Origin: Rhizophlyctis rosea
Lineage: Eukaryota; Chytridiomycota; Chytridiomycetes; Rhizophlyctidales; Rhizophlyctidaceae
Assembly: GCA_027596075.1 (NCBI GenBank)
Contig: JADGJC010000066.1
Location: forward strand, 62,001-126,000
Length of the DNA: 64,000 nt
Direction of reading: 5' to 3'
Of the stretch, positions 24,037 to 34,900 are shown piece after piece. The notes beneath the pieces were generated by a model. That model did no database searches. It was not told where the DNA came from and saw only the letters and a list, made by a program, of their open reading frames with translations. The position numbers were made by a program, and so were the translations under genes. How positions within the stretch are numbered: position 1 is the first letter of the stretch; each line of letters opens with the position of its first letter.

Positions 24037-25361
24037 TCACCACCACATGAGCTTCTCCGCCTCCCCAAACCACCCCTCAAACATCTCCTCAACCTTCTGA
24101 TCGATCCTTCCACCCAACCCCTCCTCCAATTTCATCTGCCCCGATCCCCCTCCTACAACCCACGCCATCAACACTCTCGCAACCCGCCAATCCCCTAAAT
24201 CAACCCCCTCCCCACTCAACAATCCTTCCAACCAGCGTCAAATCTATGAACCCTTCGCCAACACACTTTGCAACCGTTGCATGCGCTCGGACGTCAACTT
24301 CATTTCTCCGTATGACTTCAAATATTTGTTGAATTTTTTGATTCTCCGTTCGATGAACTCCGCAATCTTTTGATCGTCCGTGGAGAAAGAAGTTATCAAC
24401 AGTGGTCCAATCCATGAAAAAAGAAAATCTTTTGAAAGCCAATTTCTAACCCCTTACCGTTTTTTTGGCACCATCGATATATGATTTCATGAAAGCCGAT
24501 AAACGTTCCCTTCCCGTCACCACTGATACACAAATGATCGGTCTCTAACGGATTCTAACCCATAATGAAGCGCCGAAAACCCATCACGTCGAACCGCCTG
24601 AAGGAGATTGTCCCACGCTGTGCGCGGGTAGATGTTGGTAGGGATGCTTTGGCCAATGACGCTGTCGGGTACGCAGAGCTGCAAGGTTGTATGACGCAAG
24701 GCCAAAATGAAGTCCGGACCATAAATAACCTTCAAGTTGTCGGCCTCAGAAGGAGGGAATTGGCGAAGAGAGGGTTTGCCGATGGGTTGAAGGTTGAAGA
24801 CGTCAGCTTCGGACAGAGTACCGTTGAGGGAGATTGACAGTAGCGATTTGAACGGTGGAAAGGTATGGCGGGACTTGAGACATTGGCGATGATAGTGATT
24901 GAAAGCGAAGGACGGGGTAGGGGCTACCAATAGTATGGCGGGCAGTACATTGAAACAACACACTAGTATAACTATAGCCCACCGGCAACACAAATGTTTT
25001 GGAAGACTCGATTGTTTCTTCTACTTCCTCCTCCAAAAACTCACGTTGTTCATCACGATTGGAGCCCTCAGATATCATAATGACTCGTAGGTGAATTTCC
25101 TGAAGACGCGAGGTGTAGACGTCGCGCGCAAATTTGTTGAACCATTTCGAGACGAGACGGACACGATAAAGGTGGTTGTTTGGAAGGGAGCTGAGCATGC
25201 GAGGCATAAGCTCAGGTAGGCACATGGGCAACGGCGCTGTTTACGACAGGTTCACGTTATTGATTGAAATCAAATGCAGCGAACGGAGTGGAATGGGGGA
25301 TGGACATACCGTAAGGTGAGGTATCCCGCAAGTTCTCAACGACGTCCGGACTTGCGACCAT
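24037..25361 (-). pseudogene. F-box-like array member C, decayed pseudogene
   Basis: Exon 1 (25361-25310) begins MVASPDVVENLRDTSPY. Exon 2 (25236-24458) starts APLPMCLPELMPRMLSSLPN with the F-box-like block RLVSKWFNKFARDVYTSRL. Exon 3 is 24366-24037. The frame shifts near 24815-24825, between VNLPQRYS and SEADVFNLQ, and again near 24515-24525, between SFVYQW and TGRERLSAFMKSY. In exon 3 two in-frame stops (TAG at 24246-24244, TGA at 24240-24238) interrupt the family sequence, which resumes as WLEGLLSGEGVDLGDWR. With two indels and two nonsense codons this copy is a real pseudogene, not a sequencing artefact. Confidence 0.8.
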
Positions 25362-25775
25362 ATGTATGTCAGTCATGTTGTGCTCAATGCTTTATATTTA
25401 TAGTAGAAAATTATTGGAAGAGACTGAGAGGTGATGTCGAAGATGTGACAGCACATAGCGGAATTCATAGAAAGTTGGAGAGTGCTGGGAAAGTGGAGAT
25501 AAAAAAGCATGCTGAAACCAATGCTCAGTGGTCACGTCTGAGACCAAGCAAAAACGGCGACACGCGTCTCAAACACATGTTTGTTTACAATCAATCGAAT
25601 CATGATGAGTTTTGAGGTATTCAATCCCAATTCCCATCCGACGATGCTATAACTTTGCACGGATTTTAGCTTCATAATGATTATATTGCCCTTTCAAGCA
25701 TCGGGCATCACTCAAAGCTCATTTGCAACTAAAGACCTCCCTTCACAACCCACAACCGACCACTGACCACACCGC

Positions 25776-27194
25776 TCACCCACACCACCGCATCCCCTTC
25801 TCCGCCTCCCCAAACCACCCATCAAACATCTTATCCAGATTCACATCAAACCGCCGCTCAAACTCCGCATCAAATGCCAATTCCGCCTTCCCATACACAG
25901 TCTTCCACCGCAACCTGCCCGGCACATCCCAGACAATCCTCCTCCCTGCCAAATCTACCTCACCCAAAAGCATAATCTGCCTCCCAATAGGCTTATTCAC
26001 AAGTCCCTCCACAAGATTCTTGACTGCCCTTATTTTTATCCGTTCCCGTCTCTCCGGAGTCAGAAAGTCCATTTCGTCGTATTTCTCGAGGTTTTTGGCA
26101 GCGCTTCCGAAATATTCATCTATGTAGCGGATAACCTGTGAACATTTAGATGTGAATTGTGGAAGTAGAAGCTCTAACTCTCTTACAAAGTTGCTCATCT
26201 AGAATCATGAGAGGTGATATTTACCTTCTTCCGACAACTGTGTATGAATTCCCACATGAGATTCGAGAGCCACTCTTCACCCTCTTTGCCGCCTGTCCAT
26301 AGCCAACAACGCAAGTTGTTTTGCTCGTGGATTTGAGAAGTGACTTCTTCCAAGTGTTTCGCGAGTGGTCCATATTCGTCCCGACGAATGACTTGGAGTA
26401 GGTTATGGAATGGAGCGCGTGGGTAGATGTCGGGGATTTTGTTTTTGTGGAACTAACACCTGGGAAGCCAGGTTTTATGAGGGCTTCGGGTATGTACAAC
26501 TCGGTCATTTATCTCTAGCACCCAACATGGATTGAAATCGCGTGCTGGAAAATTCAAAGAATTTTCCAGCGCTGCTGATACATAGTGGGCTGTTCCTCGG
26601 CTGGTGGGTGGGAGCTGAAGAATGTCATTGTGGGAGGGAAGTTGTGTGGGGTTGCAGAGTGAGACCGTAGAGATGATGAAGGAGGAAAGTCGTGATTGGA
26701 GGTCGGGTGCTGGTGGCGATATGGATTGGAAGTGGAGGATGGGGTATGGTTTGTCCGTGGTAAGTTGAGATTGACACTGGAGTAACAGGACTGCCGGTGT
26801 AAAGTCGTTCCGCTTGTGGAAGATGGTGCCGTGTTGGTTGAATTGTCCCAGCAGAGTCTGTGTTGTGCGGTATGTGTCGAGGCCAGGGTGTTCCAACACA
26901 AGGAATAGTCGTATCCATACGGTATGAAGACGTTTGTGGTAAAGTTCACAGGCGTGCATGTAGAACCATTTGGCGACGAGACGGGCTTTGAAAAGGTCTT
27001 TGTTGGGCAGTGAACTAAGGATTCGCGGAAACAACTCAGGCAAGCACATCGCAAAGGGCGCTGCCAATAGCAAGAGGGAAGTTAAGGTCAATGCTGCTCG
27101 AAGGGTTGACTTTCCCAAGCCAACGCGGCAGCACCCACACACCGTTTGGCGACGTCGTCTCCAGCCGATCTACGACATACGAAAGCGCGACCAT
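25776..27194 (-). pseudogene. F-box-like array member D with two frameshifts
   Basis: Exon 1 (27194-27143) begins MVALSYVVDRLETTSPN. Exon 2 (27060-26225) starts APFAMCLPELFPRILSSLPN. Exon 3 (26135-25776) ends FGEAEKGMRW plus two residues. The reading frame shifts near 26495, between WVLEINDRV and LYIPEALIKPGF, and again near 26445, before NKIPDIYPRAPFHNLLQVIR. The flanking sequence on each side aligns with members A-C, so the breaks are losses and not introns. The 52-base first exon and the phase-1 intron after it are shared with member C. Confidence 0.72.
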
Positions 27195-27199
27195 AGTTG

Positions 27200-27620
27200 C
27201 GTATGTTCCCAGGGAGCAATTAGTATGCTTGTTGTGTGCGGTGCGACCTTTGAGGTGAAGACAATAAGCCGATTAACAGCAGGCAACTGGAGGTTGCTGA
27301 TGATGCGAAGACGATTCCGCAAAGCAAGGAGGGAGCGATGAATAGCTAAAAAACCAGTTAAACCAGGGTAACGGCTATCAAGGGGTCTGACGTCAGTCAC
27401 GTTCTGCCTTCGGGTGAGAGTGGAGGATCGATAGATGAGCAGGGCGGGCACACTGTTCTCGATAATAGCTTGCGAACACAACATCACAACAGTCGATGAT
27501 CAGTGAATGTCTTTGTGAGGTGTGGCAGGGTAGGGAGCATCGGGGTACCATAGTGTGGGATCAGAAACTCCATGCAAATCACAATGCACTTTTCGACTAT
27601 TGACACTTTCATGATGACAC
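27200..27620 (-). pseudogene. Possible fifth, heavily degraded F-box-like copy (E)
   Basis: Minus-strand frames upstream of member D show weak echoes of the family. One reads GTPMLPTLPHLTKTFTDHRLL, resembling the F-box-like LPELMPRMLSSLPNNHL segment. Another reads RIISNLQLPAVNRLIVF, resembling the DVFNLQPIGKPSLRQF segment, in the correct order and spacing. No continuous frame remains. The match is by eye and could be coincidental. Confidence 0.3.
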
Positions 27621-28122
27621 TGGTGAGTATACCGCAATGCATCGTGCTGACTTGTCCAGGCGAATGATAATCCAGATTTCCAGGGCTATGGCGGTAAGAG
27701 CTGGTAAGGCCTACATGCTTCTGTGGGTGAGAGGACCCTCGCGTTGTATATCGGGGATGGCAGTTTGAGCCAAAATTGGCAAGGTTTTGTTTGTCCCCTT
27801 TCGGCATTATTGATGGGCAGAGCCTGTGTTTCTGTGTTTCGCTTTGTTGGCACCCTTTGCAGCTGTCTTGCCATACCTAGGTAATGCATTCCCTAGTTCT
27901 TTGCCGGCAGTCCATTCTGGGGAGTACTTTGAGCGATGTCAAGCAGCTGAGTCTACTTGCGTGTTGACCCTCTCTGTATCACCGAAGACTGCATCAAAAT
28001 TGACTGGTACTGAGGCTTTCCCACAGCCTGAGCTGTATCGTGCTCCTCCTACACTGATCCTCCACTGATGGGTGCAACATCAATCACCCAACTGAAGGGA
28101 CACCGAACATATTTCAAGTGCT

Positions 28123-29713
28123 ATGCTTGCCCTGCCCGCTGAGCTAGTTACCCGTATTCTGCTCGAGACTGGTCTACCCCCATCTGTACTCTACTCTCTT
28201 GGCGTAATCTTAGCCTGCCGTTACCACGACCCTGCTGTCCGCAACTATGCCATTCCCAAAGTGCGCTCGCTATCTCCAGAGCAGGCCTCCGCAAAAGGAC
28301 TAACAGACCTCCTCGACTGGTGGCTACAATGGCACACTAGCAAACCAGAAGCGCGTAAACTCGTCTACACCAGGGCTGCGTTCCAAGCAGCAAGCTGGAA
28401 CGGCCAGGTATCGGTCTTGGAATGGTGGAAAACAAGCGGACTACGGCTGGAGCCTGGGTATCGCTCAGACATATTGATTGTAGTTTGCAGGAAGGGGCAC
28501 GTCGCCGTATTGGAATGGTACAAGCAAAACGGGCTGATGAACTGGAGTTCACCACCTTCCGATCAACACGAGATTTTCTGGAGTCCAAATTGTGTTCGGG
28601 CGGCAAGCTTCGGCGGTCATGTAGCGGTACTGGACTGGTGTCAGACAAACGGGCTCAATACATTCGTCGATCGTAGCTTAGGCGACAGCGTCAGTCAGAT
28701 AGGACACGTGCATATTCTGGAATGGTGGAAGAGGAGGGGGGAAGCCGGATGGTACTCCTCTCCGATGAACTTTACAACAGAGTTTGAGAAGGTCGCTGAT
28801 GAAGGCGACCTGGTGGTGGTTTTGGATTGGTGGAAGGAAAGTGGGTTGAAGGGAACGTTTGGTGATTTATTGTATACCTCCGGCGCAATGGATAGAGCTA
28901 GCTGGCGGGGGCACGTTCGGATATTGGAGTGGTGGAAGCAAAGTGGGCTCAAACTACTGTATTCGAGGGACCGGGTACTGAACGATGCCAGTGCGCAGGG
29001 GTCAGTTGCATCACTGGATTGGTGGGTCAACAGCCGGCTGCCTGTTACGTGGGATAAGAAGGCAATGGATGTCGCTAGCAGAAATGGGCACGCGAATGGA
29101 CTAGAATGGTGGAAGCGCAGCGGTCTCCCCCTCGTTTACTCATACGACGCAATAGATGAAGCAAGCAAGAACGGTCACGTCGGGGTCTTGCAGTGGTGGC
29201 GGGATAGTGGGCTACCCCTCAAATATCACCACGCAATGGACTGGGCCAGCGAGGCGGGCAAGACAGATGTGCTGGATTGGTGGAAGCGGAGCGGGTTAGA
29301 GCTAAAGTACTCCTGGGCGTCCTTGTCAGGGGCTAGTAATTTTCGACAGGTGGCCGTGTTGGAATGGTGGAAACGGAGCGGCTTGGAATTGAAATGGAGT
29401 GGACGGTCGCTGCGAAAGGCGAAGCGGGAAAGACGGTACGAGGTTGTGGAGTGGTGGGAGAGAAATCATGACTACGTAGAATATTACCCTGAAGATTTTG
29501 GTGGGCGGCAACGTGAGTGCCATCAAGTCTTTCCCACGCAGTTCCTGCCAAGCCCCTTGACATGATCAATTTGTAGAGCCACCACTGGAGAACCTTCCAA
29601 GATACTTGTATGCGATCCAGCACAATGCATTCTGCCGGTGGAACCGACAGCTTACAGGCCGTCACCTTCAGAGCTGTGTTCAATCCTGCAAAGGGCGGGC
29701 CATCCAATGTTGA
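28123..29713 (+). CDS. F-box-like protein with tryptophan-rich ankyrin-like repeats
   Basis: The ATG at 28123 opens an F-box-like N-terminus (LPAELVTRILLETGLPP). About 13 repeats of roughly 30-35 residues follow, with the core VLEWWKRSGLELKYS preceded by AMDxASxNGHV. The spacing and the GHVxVL(E/D) core resemble degenerate ankyrin repeats in which the helix carries a WW pair. Repeats fill residues about 60-450. The unspliced frame ends at 29565. A GTGAGT donor at 29513 and a TTGTAG acceptor ending at 29576 (64-base intron with a CTTGAC branch-like element) would instead add QPPLENLPRYLYAIQHN... and end at 29713, the model given here. Proteins of this type are numerous in chytrids and are thought to be recruitment scaffolds, perhaps for ubiquitin ligases. 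The target is unknown. Confidence 0.82.
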
Positions 29714-31209
29714 TAGTGAATTTCCTTTCCTGGAGCGCAAACTGCTCCGAAAAATGATGCTATGATATCTGAGGAAGTATGATCAGTTTCCATGCAAAAC
29801 CTGAAATAGGCGCAAATTCAACGTTTCGCTGCTCCTACCTTCGTGTCCAGCTAGGGCAAAGTTGGTATTCAGTTAAGTAACTGAGCGTCCTGAGACGAGG
29901 CCGGCAGCACAACCGTTGAAGGGAGCCGGAATTTCAAAATCACCCTTTCCTCTGAAAGGGACAACTTCCATGACTGTCACCGCAACTGGCGGTTTGGATG
30001 CAGATGCTACTGTAGAAGTATGTGGTTGGTGCCTGTCGCCATCCACAACTCCGTCAACTTCGAACAACGCAGTTCCTTACAAATGCAGTGTTCCACTTTC
30101 GCCCCACTGAATGATGAATTGCGCACCAAATAATCTATCTTGGACATCTCTGGCAGCCTGTGTCCATGGCAAGCTTTATATGCCTTGTTCTTGACTGGCT
30201 TAATCAATCCGCCACATATCTTTTGCTCTGAAATTTGTCGGTTGTGGTACGAATTTGAAAGAGTTCGGAGCATGATGTGCGCCTGCATCTAGTTGGCAAG
30301 ACGTACGATGCTCAAAGCATATGCCGCCACGGTGGCGTCTCCTGTCTGCTCTCGGCATCGGATATTGTCGAGGCCCATAGTGCTGTGAAACTTGGTTAGT
30401 CTGTGATGTGCAGTTTGTAGTATTCAATACTACATCTCTACTACAAGGGCACGCGTATCCTGGTTATATATAGATCATGGTCTTTCATTCAGTTCAAAAA
30501 TGCCCGTTTGTCATTGAGCACCAAACTCATGAATCATATTTATGTTGAAGTGTGATAAAAGATGGCCGCTTCAATGTCTTTTTTTGCATTTGTTTCCTTG
30601 TCAGAAGAGAGGACGTCAGGCTCAACCACAAAGCTGTTCAATTGTTTGGAGGGACTTGATACAACAGTTTGGTCCCTGACGCAGCCAACACCTGTGGGGT
30701 CACCCCAGCAGCTCCCCGCACAATGTACTGGTCGAACATGGATAATATCGCACAACTCATCTTACAAGACACAAAAATAACCAACAGATTGGAGGAGAGT
30801 AACGTCAACGAAGTTAACGAGCCGACCGTTACATGCATTCATTCTGAACCCCTGTCCATTAAGATTGTAATCAAAAGAGTGGACTGGGTGCATATAGGGG
30901 CCAGTCTTCAAATCAAAAATGTCATAGAGGCGGAATGATATATGGAGAGAAATTCGGGCATGAGTACAGCGCAGATATATCTGAAACATCTTCAATGTTT
31001 TATGAAGGACCCATTCGGTTTTTTTTTTTTTTGCTGCCGAAGACGCCATGCAACCATATTTCTCATGACTCGTGGTATGACTGAGATGAAATTGAGAAGA
31101 CGTCAATCTTCAAGTTCATCATCCCTAGAACGACTCAACAATGAAGTGTCAGATCTCTAACGTGCAAATTGCCGGCCACTTCCTACGGTTTGGAAAGGTT
31201 GCAAAGCCA
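29714..31209. other. Gene-poor stretch
   Basis: No gene supported. Short ORFs on both strands lack motifs. A T-run of 13 bases at about 31019-31031 may be a slippage-prone site. Confidence 0.4.
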
Positions 31210-31990
31210 TCCCGGATATCTTGGTGCACAGCCAAATTACATCCGTCACTAAACACAATCGGATTGCTGATTTCGCATTCCCCGTTGTCGCAGATCGCAC
31301 ACACTGTGTGCTCCGCGAACTGAGCGATGGATTAACCGGCATTGAGCATGTATTTGTCTGTTGTATGTTTGCAAACGCCATCAGTGAAATCAAACCAAGA
31401 TATACTTTTCATAGGAAATATATGGAACGATTACACGGATTTGGTCCTTGTTGGGTTCAACGTATACTCACAAGGTCAAATCATCCCTTCTCCAACCGAT
31501 TCATGATTTTCTCGAAGAAAATCCTCATCACAAGCGGGCAGTGTCTTTTGTTTCCGTTGGTCGTTCATATTACTCAGCCAGACAAGGTCTACCATCGCGA
31601 ACCAGAAACACACCATCATCAGTGCCCATACCACATCACAAAACGCCTTTGTGCCCTCGCCAAAACTCACCCTGCTCATTCATTTGATACTCCACCCTCT
31701 GCGCCAACTCATCCTCCGTCGGTTCAAAATGCCAGATATAGGCACTTGTCACAGGTTTTGGCTTGACTAGAGTCTCTTTATCATCCAGCGGCAACTCCCT
31801 ATACGAAGCCGACGAAAGGTATGGGCGGTAACGCATCTGGGTAGGAGACTCCGTTGTAAGGATCGTCATGAGCGGTTACATTATATTTCGGATGGGTTGA
31901 TTCGTTTATTGGGGTATCTTCTTCTCTGAGAATGTTTGGGCGGAGAATTGGGCTTGAGATCGGGGAACTACTGGCGATATCGACGCTCAT
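31210..31990 (-). pseudogene. PHD-finger protein pseudogene (Nto1/JADE/BRPF-like)
   Basis: From the ATG at 31990 the frame gives an N-terminus ending PYNGVSYPDALPPIPFVGF, then shifts near 31800 into SYRELPLDDKETLVKPKP and ELAQRVEYQMNEQ, the family's (R)VEYDMDEQD block with altered residues. After an intron (GTGAGT to GGTAG) it continues DLVWLSNMNDQRK. The segment matching FFEKIMNRLEKxxFDL is reached only after an extra T near 31510, and its conserved Trp is a TGA at 31483-31481. Further on, a PHD finger reads [28 protein letters not shown], where the family has FCDGC; the zinc-ligand Cys is Ser (codon 31250-31248). Intact relatives are chromatin readers in NuA3/HBO1-type acetyltransferase complexes. 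With two frameshifts, one nonsense codon and a lost ligand, this copy is dead. Confidence 0.75.
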
Positions 31991-34900
31991 CTATAGGTAC
32001 TTCCGATCCTGAAGGAGGAGGCGGTCGCGAATTGAGCGAAGGGGAGCTGATACCCGACAGTGCCGTCCCTTCCCTTTGACTCCCAACCATTCGTAACCGA
32101 GATCCTTGGCTTTTCCGCCATGATGCTTTGGCAGCTGATGATTCCGGAGTTCCGTCAAAATCTGGTCACCTCAGACTTCTCTGACATAGGTGTAAACGAG
32201 TCATCGTCAAACAGGAATTGGCGGCTCGGACGCCGCTCGCGCAAAGGACGGGTAGTGCTGGGCATGGTGGGATTTGTCTCCGAAAACTAGCTTGCGGAAA
32301 AGTCGTTATCAAGAGTGGAATGCGCGAGTCTTTATGATGAATAGTTAGAAACTAGGACATTGAGTAGTGTCAAACAAAAAGAGACCCGTCTACCTTGCGG
32401 ACCAATTCGTTTTCCCAAACACAGCACCGGGTTGTACAGCGTCGGAGTTTGATGGGCTCTGTTTACAAAGACGGCCCGTGTGAGTGGAGCTGTTGCCATT
32501 TAACAACGATGACTTTGCTGTGAGTTCTTTGAAGCTGCTTTGGGTGCAACCTTCGGTCAAGCGCGTCCCCCGCACATCTACAACACACTACATATCCAGT
32601 CCGAACGAAGCAGATGGCTGGTCCTCTGGACCTTCCCTAGACCTATTACAACACTAGCACTACTAGCGGAATGACCCACTCGCGCCGTGCCATCAACATC
32701 AGCTCGCCACGAGCTTCCTTCCTACCTATGCCAGATCTCCTCTGCAACAGGGATAGCCCCGACTCCAAAAGAAGCTGTTGTCAGTTCTTGTGTTCTCGTC
32801 CAAAGTGACAGATGCTGCAGCTGATGGTGGAGGAAAAGCCGAAGCTGGTGTGGGAAGGGTGGGAGCGTGGGAGCGGTTTGGGTGCAGTCGCAGCGGGTGG
32901 CGTTTTGAGTGGCGTTTAGGGTTCTGCCTAGGGTTCTGCCCCGGAGCCTTCCGAGCCTTCCGATTCCGCCCCGATTCATGATGAATGGCCATGCACGGTC
33001 ACCATTTGCCCCACGTCAGCTCATCGCACATCGTTTTGCATATGGAGAGACAATGCACACAAGAAATGTACTCTTAGCTTGGCTACCATGGTCAATTTCG
33101 CATATTGGATTAGGTGTTGGTGAAACCAGAAATGCCTAGCAGTTGCACCCGACGCTCAACTCACGAAACTGCTCAATTACTGATATCAGAACCTTTCGTT
33201 GGGAACCCATCAAAACAACAGAATCAGGGAGCTGAAAAGTGTTGAATCAGGTTCTTCGCAAGAATCACTGCTACCGAATCTGGATATTTTGTACTTCTTT
33301 TTCTGATCGACCCAAGTCTGTATTGCTGAGGGCATGTCGGAGCCACAAGGATGTGTTGTGGTAAGAAACCACAAGCAGACCTAGTCAGATGGACAAGATG
33401 CGCAATCATCTCTGCCCAAATTCTCAACTTCAACTGGAAGTAACTTTTTCTAATAGGTCACGAGTGATACCCGGTGAGAATATTCACATGTATGCATGTG
33501 CTCTTCTGCCTGTGTAGAGCCTATTTTCGAAACGTAAATGCAGACTACCCAAACCCCCTAAGGCCCTATGAGGTCGAAAACGGCTGCGTCAATCTCTGCC
33601 ATTATGTGATTGCTTGTTGTTATCGTACAACAGGGCGATGAGCTCATTGCTTGTCGGTTTGGGAAGTTCATATCAGATCAGCGGCCAAAATTACAGACTT
33701 TCAGTCACTTGAACGCACGAGTATGGAGTATGGACCTGTCAAGATTGACACACTAATATCAGCTGTACTGAGAAGATGAGAAAAACAAAAAAGTACGTTC
33801 ACACTATCATACATTATAAGACTCACGTCATGTTTCTATAACATAGTCAGTTGAAGGATGCCAGCGGCCAACACCTCATGTCGTGTTGTCAATGAAGCAT
33901 TTCAGCCAACCAATGCCGCAGACCAGTCTGGATCATTTCACATATATGCATCAAGTGTTACAAAGCTAATAAGGGCCAGACCAACAGTCGTCTCACTCTC
34001 AAACTTCTTTGACGGCCAAGCTGATCTCTTCACAAAGTTGGCGCCACGTAATAATGGTCTCAGCTTGGTAGAGTGCTCCCAGGGAGTGTTTTTTCTGCTA
34101 CTTTACACTCGGGACCGCTTTGTGAATTCTTCACCAAATGGAACAACAAAAGCAGAACTTCGACCATCTGGAGAGTCTGGGTCAGCTGGTGCAAGGAGCT
34201 AGCAGTCCATTAAGATGGGTGTAAGATTCTTGATTTTGTCTGAGCATAGCAATGGTGTGTGCTACGACATCTTCCACCAAAATCTGCTACTTCGCAAAAA
34301 AGTGAATTGACACTTATCGCTTACATTACTGGCTTCACCATCGTCACATGATAAGCCTGATGGCAATGGCCAGCTTTTCGAGTCCATGACTTCCCGCATC
34401 GTTCAACACTGGAGCATCGTTGCTTCGGTCTGAGCCCACACTATTTGCTTTTCATATCTGTCAACCTCAATGACTGCAGCACCTTCAATCTTCGCTACAC
34501 GACATGACCAGATTTGACTATACCCGTGAGTTACATTCGTCGCAGCATAACTCCTAACTGGCATTGACAAACTGGCATCTAGCGGTCACATCAGGCTCAC
34601 TACAAACTCAGCCGTCGCGGCCCTCAAACGGACCTAAAAGCCCCGTTATGAGGGATCGGAATCGATGACGACTAATCCAAATCCAAACACCCAAAGTCCT
34701 CAATCGCCAACCCGCCAAAATTTAGTCTGCATCCGATGAGGTCCTATCTCCTGCAGCAGTGAACTCTTCTATGCGGCGGTTCTCCTATATGTTCGTGGGA
34801 TTCAACCGTTCAACTTTGAAGGAATTTGACTGACCACCACAACACGATGCCATGCACTTTATCAATGATCCGATCAGCGCAGCACTCGAAGAATCCCTTG

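Noticed and set aside
24037..25361. A variant genetic code explaining the TAG and TGA in array member C.
   Set aside because: Intact genes in the window use TAA, TAG and TGA as stops; only the decayed copies have them internally.
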